Source: DAOUEO01 sp963763495
GTDB taxonomy: Bacteria; Chloroflexota; Dehalococcoidia; DSTF01; JALHUB01
Length of the DNA: 64,000 nt
Direction: 5' to 3'
NCBI GenBank assembly: GCA_963763495.1
Contig: CAVXOY010000021.1
Location: 124,001-188,000 of the forward strand
Part shown: positions 38,374-47,676 of the stretch, piece by piece
Position numbering within the stretch: position 1 is the stretch's first letter
Layout of the letters: every line of letters starts with the position of its first letter
Position numbers and translations under genes: made by a program
The notes under the pieces: generated by a model
Database searches by the model: none
Told to the model about the DNA's origin: nothing
What the model saw: the letters and a program-made list of their open reading frames with translations, nothing else

Positions 38374-38970
38374 TTGGCCCGGTACCATCCATTCTCTCGC
38401 CGAAGAATAACCTTCAATTCGGACTCGTTTTCGGGGGTAGGACGCAAATGGAGCGAAGGCCTGTTTATTGCTTTGGTCATAGTCTGTATTCTCACCCATC
38501 TTGTCAGGGCTGTTTATGAGATCCTGAAGCACAGACAGATGGTGCAACCTGATAGAACGACCTTTCTGGTCATCTTTGCCAACATGGGATTGTTATGGGT
38601 GTCATGGTGTCTCCTGTGTGGCCTTGACCCGCATAAAATCGACCTTCCCGGCGTTGTAAGGTATTCGGGCATTTCGCTGTTTGTCATCGGAATACTGCTG
38701 TTCGTCGTAGGTCTGCTCACCATTAGGACATTGGAAAGCTACGAAGGGGACCTAATAACCGGAGGAATCTACTCCAGAATAAGGCATCCGATGTACTTGG
38801 GTTTCATACTCTGGCTAATAGGTCTGCCGGTCTTCTTTGGGGGTGTTTCTTCATTTATTCTTTCGCCCCTGTTCATCGCGAACATCTTGTTGTGGCGGTA
38901 TTTTGAGGAGAAAGAGCTAGAAAAGAGATTCGCTTCCTATAAGGATTACAGAAGAACGACGCTATTCTAA
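38374..38970 (+). CDS. Isoprenylcysteine-carboxyl-methyltransferase-like membrane protein
   Basis: A 198-residue protein with about five hydrophobic segments. The C-terminal region has TGGIYSRIRHPMYLGFILWLIG and EEKELEKRFASYKDYRR, the signature of the ICMT/PEMT-like membrane methyltransferases (RHPxYxG, then E-K-x-L). The family methylates small or lipid-like substrates at the membrane, and bacterial substrates are mostly unknown. A TTG at 38374 is the first start and the true start may be later. Base composition is visibly poorer in GC than its neighbours, which hints at recent transfer. Confidence 0.7.
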   Translation: MARYHPFSRRRITFNSDSFSGVGRKWSEGLFIALVIVCILTHLVRAVYEILKHRQMVQPDRTTFLVIFANMGLLWVSWCLLCGLDPHKIDLPGVVRYSGISLFVIGILLFVVGLLTIRTLESYEGDLITGGIYSRIRHPMYLGFILWLIGLPVFFGGVSSFILSPLFIANILLWRYFEEKELEKRFASYKDYRRTTLF

Positions 38971-39053
38971 GGGGCAAGATGTTATTCATACGAAAGCTGG
39001 GATAACACATCCGGCTGCGGGGCCTGCACCTGAAAGCGAGGTCAGACTGAGTC

Positions 39054-39377
39054 CTACTTCACGGGCGGCTCCTGTGGCGGAAGGCCCCGTTTCTTGACCT
39101 CGCGTTCGACGATCCGGTCTTCCACGTTGCGTCCCCAAAGGAGAGGCCCGACAAAATCCCGCAAGAAATCCAGAAGCAGGAATGCGCCCCAGATTCCCGC
39201 CACCCACGGTACCCACCAGTCGCCGCCGGTCAGCCAGTCGATGATTGCCAGAATGCTCACGACGACCACGTACGTGAACACGTGCCGGTAGAAGTTGAGC
39301 CTCCGCCGCACCTCAAGCCGAATCTGACGTATTTCGGGACGTTCGTCGCTTTCCGTCGCCGAGGGATGTCCGGACAT
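39054..39377 (-). CDS. 2TM-domain protein
   Basis: About 107 residues with a central pair of transmembrane helices (FTYVVVVSILAIIDWL and WWVPWVAGIWGAFLLLDFL) flanked by charged ends. This matches the small 2TM domain often seen beside histidine kinases or alone. RRRLNFYRHVFTYV and the final DRIVEREVKKRG are family-typical. The ATG at 39377 follows AAGGAG. Function unknown. Confidence 0.72.
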   Translation of the reverse strand: MSGHPSATESDERPEIRQIRLEVRRRLNFYRHVFTYVVVVSILAIIDWLTGGDWWVPWVAGIWGAFLLLDFLRDFVGPLLWGRNVEDRIVEREVKKRGLPPQEPPVK

Positions 39378-39558
39378 CTCGAATCTCCTTTCCCGAGCGA
39401 GGAGGCGCATGTCGACCTCCGATTCGCTGCCGCCATCCTACGTCGATCGGCGAAAGGATACAAGAAGTGAGGGTAGATCAGTGAACCGACTCGACCAAGT
39501 CGTTTTCCAGGGTCTTCACGACTGCCCGCTGCCTGGTCGCGGCCACGCGCCCGGCGAC

Positions 39559-39610
39559 GGGGCACGAGGGGTCGCGCCGCGCCGTCCGCGTAGGGCCGGC
39601 CTACCGCAAG
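39559..39610 (+). repeat. Dispersed repeat, copy 3
   Basis: GGGGCACGAGGGGTCG, then CGCCGCGCCGTCCGCG and GTAGGGCCGGCCTACCGC. It matches copy 1 through the end, including the hairpin arms. It lies in the 370-base gap between the 2TM gene and the ABC operon, which otherwise shows no gene. Confidence 0.6.
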
Positions 39611-39749
39611 GACGTCGAGCAGGTCGCCTAGGAGCGGCGACTCCACCCTCCCGCTGGATATCACGGCTGCGGGAACGGCATCGGATGTGGTACTGTAGAC
39701 GGTGCCAAGTCACGTGCCCTATTCGTACCGGACGCCTAGTATTCCTCCG

Positions 39750-40676
39750 ATGCCACTTCTGACCACCGAAGCAATCACCAAGCGCTACCCCGGCGTCACC
39801 GCGCTGGACGCGCTCGATCTTTCTCTGGAGCCGGGCATCATCGGCCTCGTGGGCGCGAACGGCGCCGGCAAGAGCACGCTGATCAAGATACTCCTCGGCC
39901 TCCTGCAACCAACGAGCGGCCAGGCGACGCTCCTCGGCTACGACGTCCTCCGCCAGGGGACAGATCTGCGTCAGTTCGTCGGTTACTTGCCGGAGCACGA
40001 CTGCCTGCCGACCGATGTCTCAGCGACCGAGTTCGTCACCCACATGGCGCGCATCAGCGGCCTCCCTCACACCGCCGCCCGCGAGCGCACGGCGGAGACG
40101 CTTCGCCACGTCGGCCTCTTCGAGGAGCGCTATCGCGAGATCGGCGGCTATTCCACGGGCATGAAGCAGCGCGTCAAGTTCGCGCAGGCGCTGGTCCATG
40201 ACCCCCGCATCGTCCTGCTCGACGAGCCGACGAACGGCCTCGATCCCGCCGGCCGCGAGGAGATGCTCGAGCTCGTGCAGCGCACCGGCCGCGATTTCGG
40301 CATCGCCATTATTATGGCTTCCCACCTGCTGAGCGAGATCGAGCGCATCTGCAACCACCTCGTCGTCATCGACGCCGGACGGCTCGTACGGTCGGCGCCC
40401 ATCGCCTCGTTCACGGAGCGGATGCAGGCGCTCGTCGTCGAAGTCGAGGGCGACAGCACGGCGCTGGCGAAGAGGCTGGCGGAGTCCGGCCTGACCGTCC
40501 GCGAGGAGGGCGATCTTGTCGTCGTCGGCCTGGAAGATGACCGGCCGTACGACATCATTCGCGACAGCGTCGTGGATTTGGGATTGGGCCTGGTCCGGCT
40601 GGAGCAGCGACGGCAAAGCCTGGAGGACATCTTCCAGAGTCACGAACCTGAGGCGAGCGATGCCAAAGCCGGCTGA
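39750..40676 (+). CDS. ABC-2-type exporter ATPase (first)
   Basis: A 308-residue ATPase. Walker A is GLVGANGAGKSTL, the signature is YSTGMKQRVKFAQAL, Walker B is IVLLDEPTNGLDP, and the switch His is in MASHLLSEIERI. The C-terminal extension of about 80 residues is typical of ABC-2 drug, lipid or bacteriocin exporters (CcmA-like). The ATG at 39750 has a weak site and begins the fold (MPLLTTEAITKRYPG). The next gene starts 16 bases inside its end. The cargo is unknown. Confidence 0.9.
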   Translation: MPLLTTEAITKRYPGVTALDALDLSLEPGIIGLVGANGAGKSTLIKILLGLLQPTSGQATLLGYDVLRQGTDLRQFVGYLPEHDCLPTDVSATEFVTHMARISGLPHTAARERTAETLRHVGLFEERYREIGGYSTGMKQRVKFAQALVHDPRIVLLDEPTNGLDPAGREEMLELVQRTGRDFGIAIIMASHLLSEIERICNHLVVIDAGRLVRSAPIASFTERMQALVVEVEGDSTALAKRLAESGLTVREEGDLVVVGLEDDRPYDIIRDSVVDLGLGLVRLEQRRQSLEDIFQSHEPEASDAKAG

Positions 40677-41574
40677 GTCCGCCGCGGGCAGCATCTACGA
40701 CCTCGGCTATCGCAAGTACGAGGGCGTGCGCCTGGGCCGCCGCCATGCCGTCTTCTCGCTGTATATCCACAGCCTTCGCGGTATCTTCGGCTTCGGGCGG
40801 CACAAGTCCAGCAAGATCATCCCCATCGGCCTCACGATCATCGCCCTCTTGCCCGCCATTATCCAGCTCGGCGTGATCTCTATCGCCTCAGAAGTTATCG
40901 AACCCTCCGGTCTCTTCCAGCCCGCGGACTACTTTGAATACGTCCAGTGGCCGCTGGCGCTCTTCGTGGCAGCGGTCGGGCCGGAGTTGTTGGGGCGCGA
41001 CCAGCGCAATCGCACCCTCTCGCTCTACTTCTCGCACGCGCTCTTGCGCAGCGACTACGTCCTGGCAAAGCTGGCAGCGCTGGCGACGGCGCTGATCACC
41101 ATCTCGCTGGTGCCGCAAATCCTCGTATTCGCCGGCAACGCGCTTTCCGGCGATGACGCGCTGGAGTACCTGCGCCATAACTGGGGAGACGTCGCTCCGA
41201 TCATCGTCAGCGGCGTCTTGATATCGCTACTCATGTCCAGCGTTACCCTCGCCATCGCCTCGCAGACCTCTCGCTGGCAACTGGCGTCCGGGGGCGTCAT
41301 CGCCTATTTCGGCATCACCTTCGCCCTGGGAGCGATTCTCGTCTCTTCCTTCCCGAACGGGCCGGCGGGCTATTCCCTCCTCTTCAGCGGCTTCCACGTG
41401 GCGCGCGGTATCACCTCCTGGCTGTTCGGCTTGACGCCGGTGCTGAGCGATGAGGGCGAGGGCGGCCTGGCCCAAGCCGACATCCCGCTCTTCCTCTACA
41501 CGGTTGCTGCCGGCGTCACGATCGCGATAACGCTTGCCATCACATATCGTCGCTACAGGCGGCTCATCGTATGA
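40660..41574 (+). CDS. ABC-2-type exporter permease (first)
   Basis: A 304-residue membrane protein with about six to seven hydrophobic segments: IIPIGLTIIALLPAIIQLGV, VQWPLALFVAAVGPELLG, LAALATALITISLVPQILVF, and others. The ELLGRDQRNRTLSLYFSHALLRSDYVLAKL loop matches ABC-2 permeases of the NatB/YhgE-like type. It starts inside the end of the first ATPase and overlaps the second ATPase by 4 bases. Confidence 0.82.
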   Translation: MPKPAESAAGSIYDLGYRKYEGVRLGRRHAVFSLYIHSLRGIFGFGRHKSSKIIPIGLTIIALLPAIIQLGVISIASEVIEPSGLFQPADYFEYVQWPLALFVAAVGPELLGRDQRNRTLSLYFSHALLRSDYVLAKLAALATALITISLVPQILVFAGNALSGDDALEYLRHNWGDVAPIIVSGVLISLLMSSVTLAIASQTSRWQLASGGVIAYFGITFALGAILVSSFPNGPAGYSLLFSGFHVARGITSWLFGLTPVLSDEGEGGLAQADIPLFLYTVAAGVTIAITLAITYRRYRRLIV

Positions 41575-42527
41575 CGGTCGAACTCCAACCGCCGCCGGAT
41601 ACCGCCGAGAGCGCGACACCCGCCATACGGCTGGAAGGCGTCTCCCGCTGGTACGGGAACGTGGTAGCCGTCAACAAGATATCGTTCTCCGTCGGGCCGG
41701 GAATCACCGGCCTGCTGGGCCCCAACGGCGCCGGCAAATCGACGATCCTCCACATGATCGCCGGCTTCCTAGAGCCGTCGAGCGGCAGCGTCGAAGTGCT
41801 GGGCAGCCCCGCCTGGCAGAACCAGGAGATGTACCATCGCGTCGGCCTCGTGCCGGAACGCGAGGCGGTCTACCCGTTCCTCACCGGCTACGAGTTCGTC
41901 CTCCTCAGCGCCCAACTCCACAAGCTGCCCAACGCGCAAGAAGCGGCGCGGCAGGCGATCCGGCTCGTTGACATGGAGCAGGCGCAGGAGCGAAGGACCG
42001 GCGGCTACTCGAAGGGAATGAAGCAGCGCATGAAGCTGGCGGCCGCCCTCGTACACGACCCGCCGCTCCTCCTCCTGGACGAGCCGTTCAACGGCGCCGA
42101 CCCCAGCCAGCGCCTTAGGATGATGGCCCTGTTGCGGGAGATGGCCGCCGCCGGCCGGACGATCGTCTTCTCATCGCACATTCTCGAAGAGGTGGAACGG
42201 CTGAGCGATAACGTGCTCGTCATCGTCGCCGGGCGGCTTGCCGCTTCCGGCGATTTCCACGCCATCCGCCGCCTGATGACCGATCACCCGCACACGTTCA
42301 CGTTGCGTTCCAGCGACGACCGCCGCCTGGGGGCCGCGCTCATCGCCGAGCCCTCGGTGGTTGGTGTCGAGCTGATGGACGGCGGGCTAAGCGTCCGGAC
42401 AGCCGATTTCGGAGCGTTTGCGCTGGCGGCGCCGCGCGTGGCCCATGACAGCGGCATCACTATCTTCGAGATACTGCCCGCCGACCGATCGCTGGAAAGC
42501 GTATTCTCGTATCTGGTTAAACGATGA
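41571..42527 (+). CDS. ABC-2-type exporter ATPase (second)
   Basis: A 318-residue ATPase related to the first. Walker A is GLLGPNGAGKSTI, the signature is YSKGMKQRMKLAAAL, Walker B is LLLLDEPFNGADP, and the switch region is FSSHILEEVERL. The C-terminal extension ends VFSYLVKR. It has 4-base overlaps with both permeases. Two ATPase-permease pairs in one transcript suggest a four-gene exporter in which each pair could form a heteromer. Confidence 0.9.
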   Translation: MTVELQPPPDTAESATPAIRLEGVSRWYGNVVAVNKISFSVGPGITGLLGPNGAGKSTILHMIAGFLEPSSGSVEVLGSPAWQNQEMYHRVGLVPEREAVYPFLTGYEFVLLSAQLHKLPNAQEAARQAIRLVDMEQAQERRTGGYSKGMKQRMKLAAALVHDPPLLLLDEPFNGADPSQRLRMMALLREMAAAGRTIVFSSHILEEVERLSDNVLVIVAGRLAASGDFHAIRRLMTDHPHTFTLRSSDDRRLGAALIAEPSVVGVELMDGGLSVRTADFGAFALAAPRVAHDSGITIFEILPADRSLESVFSYLVKR

Positions 42528-43259
42528 ACAGCACCATTCTCGTTCTCACGCTGAGGCAGCTATTGGGCAAGCGACGCGCTCTGTTCATGATCGCGATTGC
42601 CGCCTTGCCGGTGCTGGTGGCGGTCATCTTCCGTCTGGCCGACCCGGACATAAGTCCTCAGCGCTGGACAGCAAATCGTCTCCTCGCAGGACTGATAATA
42701 CACGCTCCTCCAACCATTGACAACGCTGGTCTTCGGCACGACGGCGCTGGGAATGGAGATCGAAGATGGGACAATTGTCTATCTGCTCGCAAAGCCCTTG
42801 CGTCGTTTCGACGTGATCGTCTCCAAGCTCACTGCTGCCTGGCTGCCGGCGGCTGCCTTGCTTGCGCTCTCCACGATAGTCTCGACGATTATTGCCTTGG
42901 GGAGCGATAACTCCTCTATCCTCATCGGTTTTACGATTGCCATCGTTCTCGGCTCGCTCGTCTACTGCTGCATCTTCCTTGCCCTGAGCGTCTTCACAAA
43001 CCACGCGCTCATCGCCGGGCTGATCTACGTCTTCCTTTGGGAAGGCGTGGTCACGGAGTTGTTCACGGGAACACGCTATATCAGCGTACGACATTATACG
43101 CTGGGTGTCGCCGACCTCATCGCGGAGACAACTCGCCGCACCTTCCGCGCCGATATCGATGGCGCGCCGGCGCTGGTCTTGATGGCGATAGTGGGCGTCG
43201 CCGCCCTGGCCCTCGCCGTCCGCCGTCTGAGCCGGTTTGAGATCCGCACCAACGTTTAG
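42524..43259 (+). CDS. ABC-2-type exporter permease (second), one apparent frameshift
   Basis: The N-terminal part (ILVLTLRQLLGKRRALFMIAIAALPVLVAVIF) and the main part (LVFGTTALGMEIEDGTIVYLLAKPLRRFDVIVSKLTAAW, then membrane segments to FEIRTNV) lie in different frames and join near 42715. The EDGTIVYLLAKPLRR loop aligns with the RNRTLSLYFSHALLR loop of the first permease. Total about 245 residues, six hydrophobic segments. Most likely one intact gene with an indel error. Confidence 0.75.
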
Positions 43260-43307
43260 GCCATCGCGGTACAGCCAGCCTGTTGAGCCTGCACTTTGAG
43301 AAGCCTC

Positions 43308-43411
43308 AGTTAGTCGTCCTGTTTGAAGGCTCGGCTTCAGAGCGGATAGACTCTCCAGGGGCACGCCGAGCCCCCTGATCACCGCCTCCTTGTCCGCCCT
43401 GATCGCGCCCC
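43308..43411 (-). pseudogene. Fragment of an enoyl-CoA hydratase tail
   Basis: The minus strand reads IRADKEAVIRGLGVPLES and then KPSLQTGRL. It matches the last part of the crotonase gene at 48773-49572 (TDKEAVMRGLGVPLEE ... KPAFKQDD) with about 60 bases missing in the middle. There is no start and no upstream part of the gene. It is a remnant of a duplicated or rearranged crotonase gene lying just before the promoter of the first binding protein. Confidence 0.65.
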
Positions 43412-43468
43412 GTTGACCGGTCCGCGCACGTTCATCCGTAGGAGCGGCAACGGGCCGGCCGAGGCGCT

Positions 43469-43496
43469 TGACAAAAGCCGAGGAGGTTGTACGATG
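43469..43496 (+). promoter_or_regulatory. Promoter of the first binding-protein gene
   Basis: TTGACA, a 16-base spacer and TACGAT (43491-43496). The surrounding sequence, from GGGCCGGCC before the -35 to beyond the -10, is repeated with few changes before the second binding-protein gene, which supports it as functional. A leader of about 95 bases follows. Confidence 0.7.
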
Positions 43497-43597
43497 TGGT
43501 CGATCGGCGGCACACGTCTCCGCGCGCCGCGAGTCCCTCCGATCCCCGGGGTGGGTTAGGTCGTTGTAGCTTCTGCTTGAACCACTGAAAGGGGGAC

Positions 43598-44936
43598 ATG
43601 ATGAGAGGACCCACACTCAAATGGGGCGTCTTGCTGTTGGCAGTAGCACTAGCGCTCACCGTTCTTTTCGCAGGCGGCTGTGGCGACAACGATGAAGAGA
43701 ACGGATCGCCCACAGCCGCGGTCGGCGACTCAACCGGCGTCACAGACACCGAGATCAAGATCGGCACGCTTCTGCCCCTGACGGGCACGGCAGCAGCCTG
43801 GGGAATCGCCCTGGCGGGGGGGATGAAGGCCTACTTCGACTATATCAACGACCAGGGGGGCCTCTACGGCCGCAAGATCACGCTCGTTGTCGGCGACAGC
43901 CAGTACACAGGCTCCGGCGCTGCGGAGTCCGGTCGAAAGCTGGTTGACCAGGACAAGGTATTCGCCTTTCAGGGTAACCTGGGCACAGAGGCTGAAAGCG
44001 GGATCTACCAGTATCTAGAGGAACGAGGCATCCCCGACATGTACATCCTGTCGGGGGCCAGCAAATGGACCGTACCTCTCTCGAAGACCCGCTTCACCTC
44101 CCTCATAGACTACATCTCTGAGGGCCGGACATTCGCTAAATACGTAAACGAAAACTACGCCGGAAAGAAGCTCGGGATCCTCGCCCAAAACGACGAGTAC
44201 GGCAAAGAGGGCGTGGAGGGCATGAACCAGGGGTTCGAGGAGCTGAATGCCGACGTGGACGTGACCGTCGAGTACTACGACGCGTCACAATCGGACGTTA
44301 CGGCCCAGGTGCAGCGCCTGAAAAACGCGGACGTCGATATCATGGCGTTCTGGGGCGCAGCCGGTCCAGGCCGCCAACATGATGAAGACCGCCCGTCAGA
44401 CCCTGAGCTGGGACGTGCCCATGATGATCAACAGCGCCAACGCCCTCGACGTTACCGCCGTCCTTGCCGGCTACGACAACATAGAGGGCGTTGTGAGCGC
44501 ACAGATCGGCCTTCAGGCGTGGCAGACAGAGTATTCAGCGATCACTGATAGGAAGGCGATAATGGCCAAGTACGCCCCAGACGTGACATTCGACAACACC
44601 TCCCTGGGGGGCTACGTCATATCTGAGGGCATGGTGTCATTCCTCAAGCAGGCGGGGCCGAACCCGACCCGCGAGTCCTTCCTCGCCGCGGTGGAGTCGG
44701 TCTGCAAATACCTGTGCGACACCTGTTTCACGGAGGCGACCACCAGCCCTACCGACCATCGCTTCGTAGAGGCCGAGGTTCTTCAGAAGGGAATGGTTGA
44801 CCGTTCGACTGACCCTCCTACCTTCCGTTGGGAGCCCTTCGGCGATCTCGTCACCTATGAGTCAACTACCGAATGCGCCGAGGCGACGCCGGTGCCCGAG
44901 GCAACGGACCAGCCGGGCACACCATGGGGCCAGTAG
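43598..44936 (+). CDS. Branched-chain amino acid-type ABC binding lipoprotein (first), one apparent frameshift
   Basis: A lipoprotein of about 446 residues. The signal peptide VLLLAVALALTVLFAGGC has a lipobox (AGGC), followed by a low-complexity linker and a type I periplasmic-binding fold of the LivJ/Peripla_BP_6 kind. IKIGTLLPLTGTAAAWG, QDKVFAFQGNLGT and KKLGILAQNDEYGKEG are seen. The frame shifts near 44365 (FWGAA, then PVQAANMMKTAR). The second copy at 46142 reads FWGGPVQAANMIKTAR without a break, so this is one gene. No permease or ATPase of this transporter class is in the window. The ATG follows GGGGGA. Confidence 0.82.
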
Positions 44937-44968
44937 CAGTAGTTCCGCCGGTAGGCAAGAACCACAGA

Positions 44969-45000
44969 GCCGCCCGGGGAACCACCACCCTGGGCGGCTT
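44969..45000 (+). terminator. Rho-independent terminator after the first binding protein
   Basis: GCCGCCCGGGG-n8-CCCTGGGCGGC forms a strong hairpin, followed by TTCCTTG. It sits in the 92-base gap between two convergent genes and could serve both directions. Confidence 0.7.
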
Positions 45001-45028
45001 CCTTGTGCCCCCAACGGGCGAGGTCCGT

Positions 45029-45866
45029 TCAGTCCGTCAGCTTGAACACCCGGACAGCGTTGTCGCGGAGAAACTTGCGCCGAGCACCCTCATCGAGACC
45101 CAAGCCGTCGACCTCATCCAGGCAGCGCTTTAGAGGGATCATCGGGTAGTTCGTCCCGAGGAGGACCTTGTCCTGGCCTGACCCGCGCAGGTAGCGGGTG
45201 AACTCCTCAGGATAGCGGGAGGGGACGTAGGCGGAGGTATCGATGTATACGTTGGGATACTTCCTGGCGATGGCGATCATCTCCTCCGTCCAGGGATAGC
45301 CGATGTGCCCGCCGACGATGACCAGCTCAGGGAAAGTCAAGGCCACCTCGTCGATGTAGGGGATGGGGCGGCCGGTATCCGACACCGCCAGCGGCCCGGT
45401 GTGCCCGGTCTGGTAGCAGAACGGGATGCCCAGATCAATGCACTCCACGTATAGCGGGTAGTAGTGGCGGTCGTTGGGGGGCAGGCCCCAGAGCCAGGGC
45501 ACGACCCGGAGCGCCTTGAAGCCCAGGTCGCGGACGGCCCGCCGGAGCTCGCGCACCGCCTCTGCCGGCCGAAGGAGGTCGACCGCCGCCACTCCGGCGA
45601 AGCGCTGCGGGCCAGCGGGAGACGATCTCGGCGATCTCATCGTTGGTGACGATGGGACCGGCCGGCCCCCACCAGGCGCTCAGCAGAGCGAACCCCACGC
45701 CGGCTTCGTCCATCTGCTCGATGGTCGTTTCGATGGGAACAGGGGGGACGGGGCTGGGCAGGTGGGCCCAGCGGCGGAGCGACTCGAACATGGGGGCGTT
45801 CAGGAAGAACTCGGTGCCGGGCTGCATCCAGGCGTCTACGGCCGTCACTTCATTTGTCGATGTCAC
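45029..45866 (-). CDS. Amidohydrolase-family protein (metal-dependent hydrolase), one apparent frameshift
   Basis: An Amidohydro_2-type TIM-barrel protein of about 280 residues. The first part has VTAVDAWMQPGTEFF, QMDEAGVGFALLSAWWG and IAEIVSRWP. After a shift near 45610 it continues with RELRRAVRDLGFKALRVVPWLW, LGIPFCYQTGHTGP, LVIVGGHIGYPWTEEMIAIARKYPNVYIDTSAY and DKVLLGTNYP. GHIG and the N-terminal D-x-W (instead of DxHxH) resemble the decarboxylase/hydrolase branch related to ACMSD. The N-terminal metal pair is reduced, so activity is uncertain. It lies between the two binding-protein genes on the opposite strand. Confidence 0.72.
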
Positions 45867-46003
45867 ACGACACCTCCGCCGTCCAAGATGTGTTCGCGGT
45901 CATCTGAAGCTGAGGCTCTCTCGACATGCTATGACGCAAGTCCCAGGCGGTCAAGGGATGGTGCATGCACGGCGGAGCCGCAGCGGCGGGCCGGCCAAGA
46001 CGC

Positions 46004-46031
46004 TTGACAGAAGCCGAGAAGGTTGTACGAT
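46004..46031 (+). promoter_or_regulatory. Promoter of the second binding-protein gene
   Basis: TTGACA (46004-46009), 16 bases, TACGAT (46026-46031). It matches the first binding-protein promoter through the spacer (AAGCCGAG, then AGGTTG) and flanks. Leader about 105 bases. Confidence 0.7.
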
Positions 46032-46141
46032 GCGATAAACCGGCGGCCGGGTGGCCTCCCGCGTCGCCGGGGAAGCCTGCCCATTCTTGGACTCCTGCTG
46101 GATCTCGATCGCCCCAAGCGAACCAGGGAAAGGGGAACGTG

Positions 46142-47506
46142 ATGAGGGGACGCACACTCAAACGGACCGTCTTGCTGTTGGCAGTAGCACTGGCTCTCGC
46201 TGCGCTCGTCACGAGCGCCTGCGGAGAGAAGGACGACGGAGACGGGCCGCCCACGACTACCGACGGCGTCGAGGCCCTTCCCGGCCAGATGCAAGGCGTC
46301 ACCGATACGGAAATCCGAATCGGCGCGCTCCTGCCCCTGAGCGGGAATCCGGCGGCAGCCTGGGGAGTCGCCATCAGCAGGGGGATGCAGGCCTACTTCG
46401 ACTACATCAACGACAACGGCGGGATCTACGGCCGCAAGATCAAGCTGTACGTCGGCGATAGTCAGTACTCCGGGCCTATCGCCGCCGAGGCGATCCGCAA
46501 GCTCGTCGAGCAGGACAAGATCTTCGCCCTTCAGGGCAGCCTGGGCACCGCTTCCCATAGCGCTGTCTGGAAGTACCTCGAGGAGCGCGGTATCCCCGAC
46601 ATGTACGTCCTTACGGGGAACGCCAAGTGGACGGTGCCGGTGGCCAGGACGCGCTTCACCGGCCTCGCCGACTACGGCACTGAGGGGCGCATCCTGGCAA
46701 GGTACGTATTCCAGAACTACAACGGCAAGAAGCTGGGAATCATCGCCCAGAACGATGACTACGGCAAAGAGGGTACGCAGGGCATGGAGCAGGGGCTTGA
46801 AGAGCAGGGCGCCGACGTGGATGTCACCGTTCAGTACTACGACGAGACCCAGTCGGAAGTCACCGCTCAGGTGCAGCGTCTCAAGGTCGAGAATGTCGAC
46901 GTGATGGCCTTCTGGGGAGGCCCCGTTCAGGCGGCCAACATGATCAAGACGGCCCGCGAGCTTCTAGGCTGGGACGTGCCGATGATCATCAACGGCACCA
47001 ACGCCCTCGAGATCGTCGCCCAGCTTGCGGGATACGACAACATAGAGGGCACCGTAAGCGCGATGATCGGCCATCAAGCTTGGGAGACCAACGTCCCGGG
47101 GATCGCCAAGAGGGCGGAGCTCGTGGCGAAGTACGCGCCGGACCTACCGTTCGACAACACCGTCCTCGTAGGATGGGCCGTCTCTGAGGGTTTGACAGGC
47201 ATACTGAAGCAGGCCGGGCCGGACCTCACCCGAGAGTCCTTTCTCGATGCGGCGGAATCGGTCTGCCGCTACATGAGCGACACGAGCCTGGTACCCACCA
47301 GCACCAGCCGGACCGACCACCGGCCCGTCGAGGCTGAGGTGCTGGTGAGGGCAGTGGTCGACCGTTCCACCAACCCGCCGACATTCCGCTGGGACCCCTT
47401 CGGCGAGACTATCGATTTCGAGTCGACAACGGACTGTGTCGTGCCGACGCCGCCGCCCCTGGCAACGCAGCAGCCGGGCCCGCCGTCGCAGAGCCAGTCG
47501 CAATGA
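46142..47506 (+). CDS. Branched-chain amino acid-type ABC binding lipoprotein (second)
   Basis: A 454-residue intact paralogue of the gene at 43598, alignable along its full length. The signal peptide is followed by a lipobox-like TSAC. The binding fold carries TEIRIGALLPLSGNPAAAWG, KKLGIIAQNDDYGKEG, VDVMAFWGGPVQAANMIKTAR and GYDNIEGTVSAMIGHQAWET. A Pro/Gln-rich tail ends the protein. Family members capture branched-chain amino acids, amides or aromatic acids outside the membrane. A neighbouring amidohydrolase and crotonase hint at an aromatic or acyl substrate, but this is inference. The ATG is chosen after GAAAGGGGAACGTG. Confidence 0.88.
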   Translation: MRGRTLKRTVLLLAVALALAALVTSACGEKDDGDGPPTTTDGVEALPGQMQGVTDTEIRIGALLPLSGNPAAAWGVAISRGMQAYFDYINDNGGIYGRKIKLYVGDSQYSGPIAAEAIRKLVEQDKIFALQGSLGTASHSAVWKYLEERGIPDMYVLTGNAKWTVPVARTRFTGLADYGTEGRILARYVFQNYNGKKLGIIAQNDDYGKEGTQGMEQGLEEQGADVDVTVQYYDETQSEVTAQVQRLKVENVDVMAFWGGPVQAANMIKTARELLGWDVPMIINGTNALEIVAQLAGYDNIEGTVSAMIGHQAWETNVPGIAKRAELVAKYAPDLPFDNTVLVGWAVSEGLTGILKQAGPDLTRESFLDAAESVCRYMSDTSLVPTSTSRTDHRPVEAEVLVRAVVDRSTNPPTFRWDPFGETIDFESTTDCVVPTPPPLATQQPGPPSQSQSQ

Positions 47507-47676
47507 CGCCCCGGGCGTGCCGACACCGCGGCCGATCTGGTTATCCTTCGAACACAAGGCGAGTCAGGTTACTCCTGTCTAGCTGCACAGAGGGCCGGTA
47601 ATGGACGTCGAACGGAACTCGGCGCTGGCCCCGGCCCTCGATCTCGTAGCAACGATTACGTAGGTTCCCGACGCGC

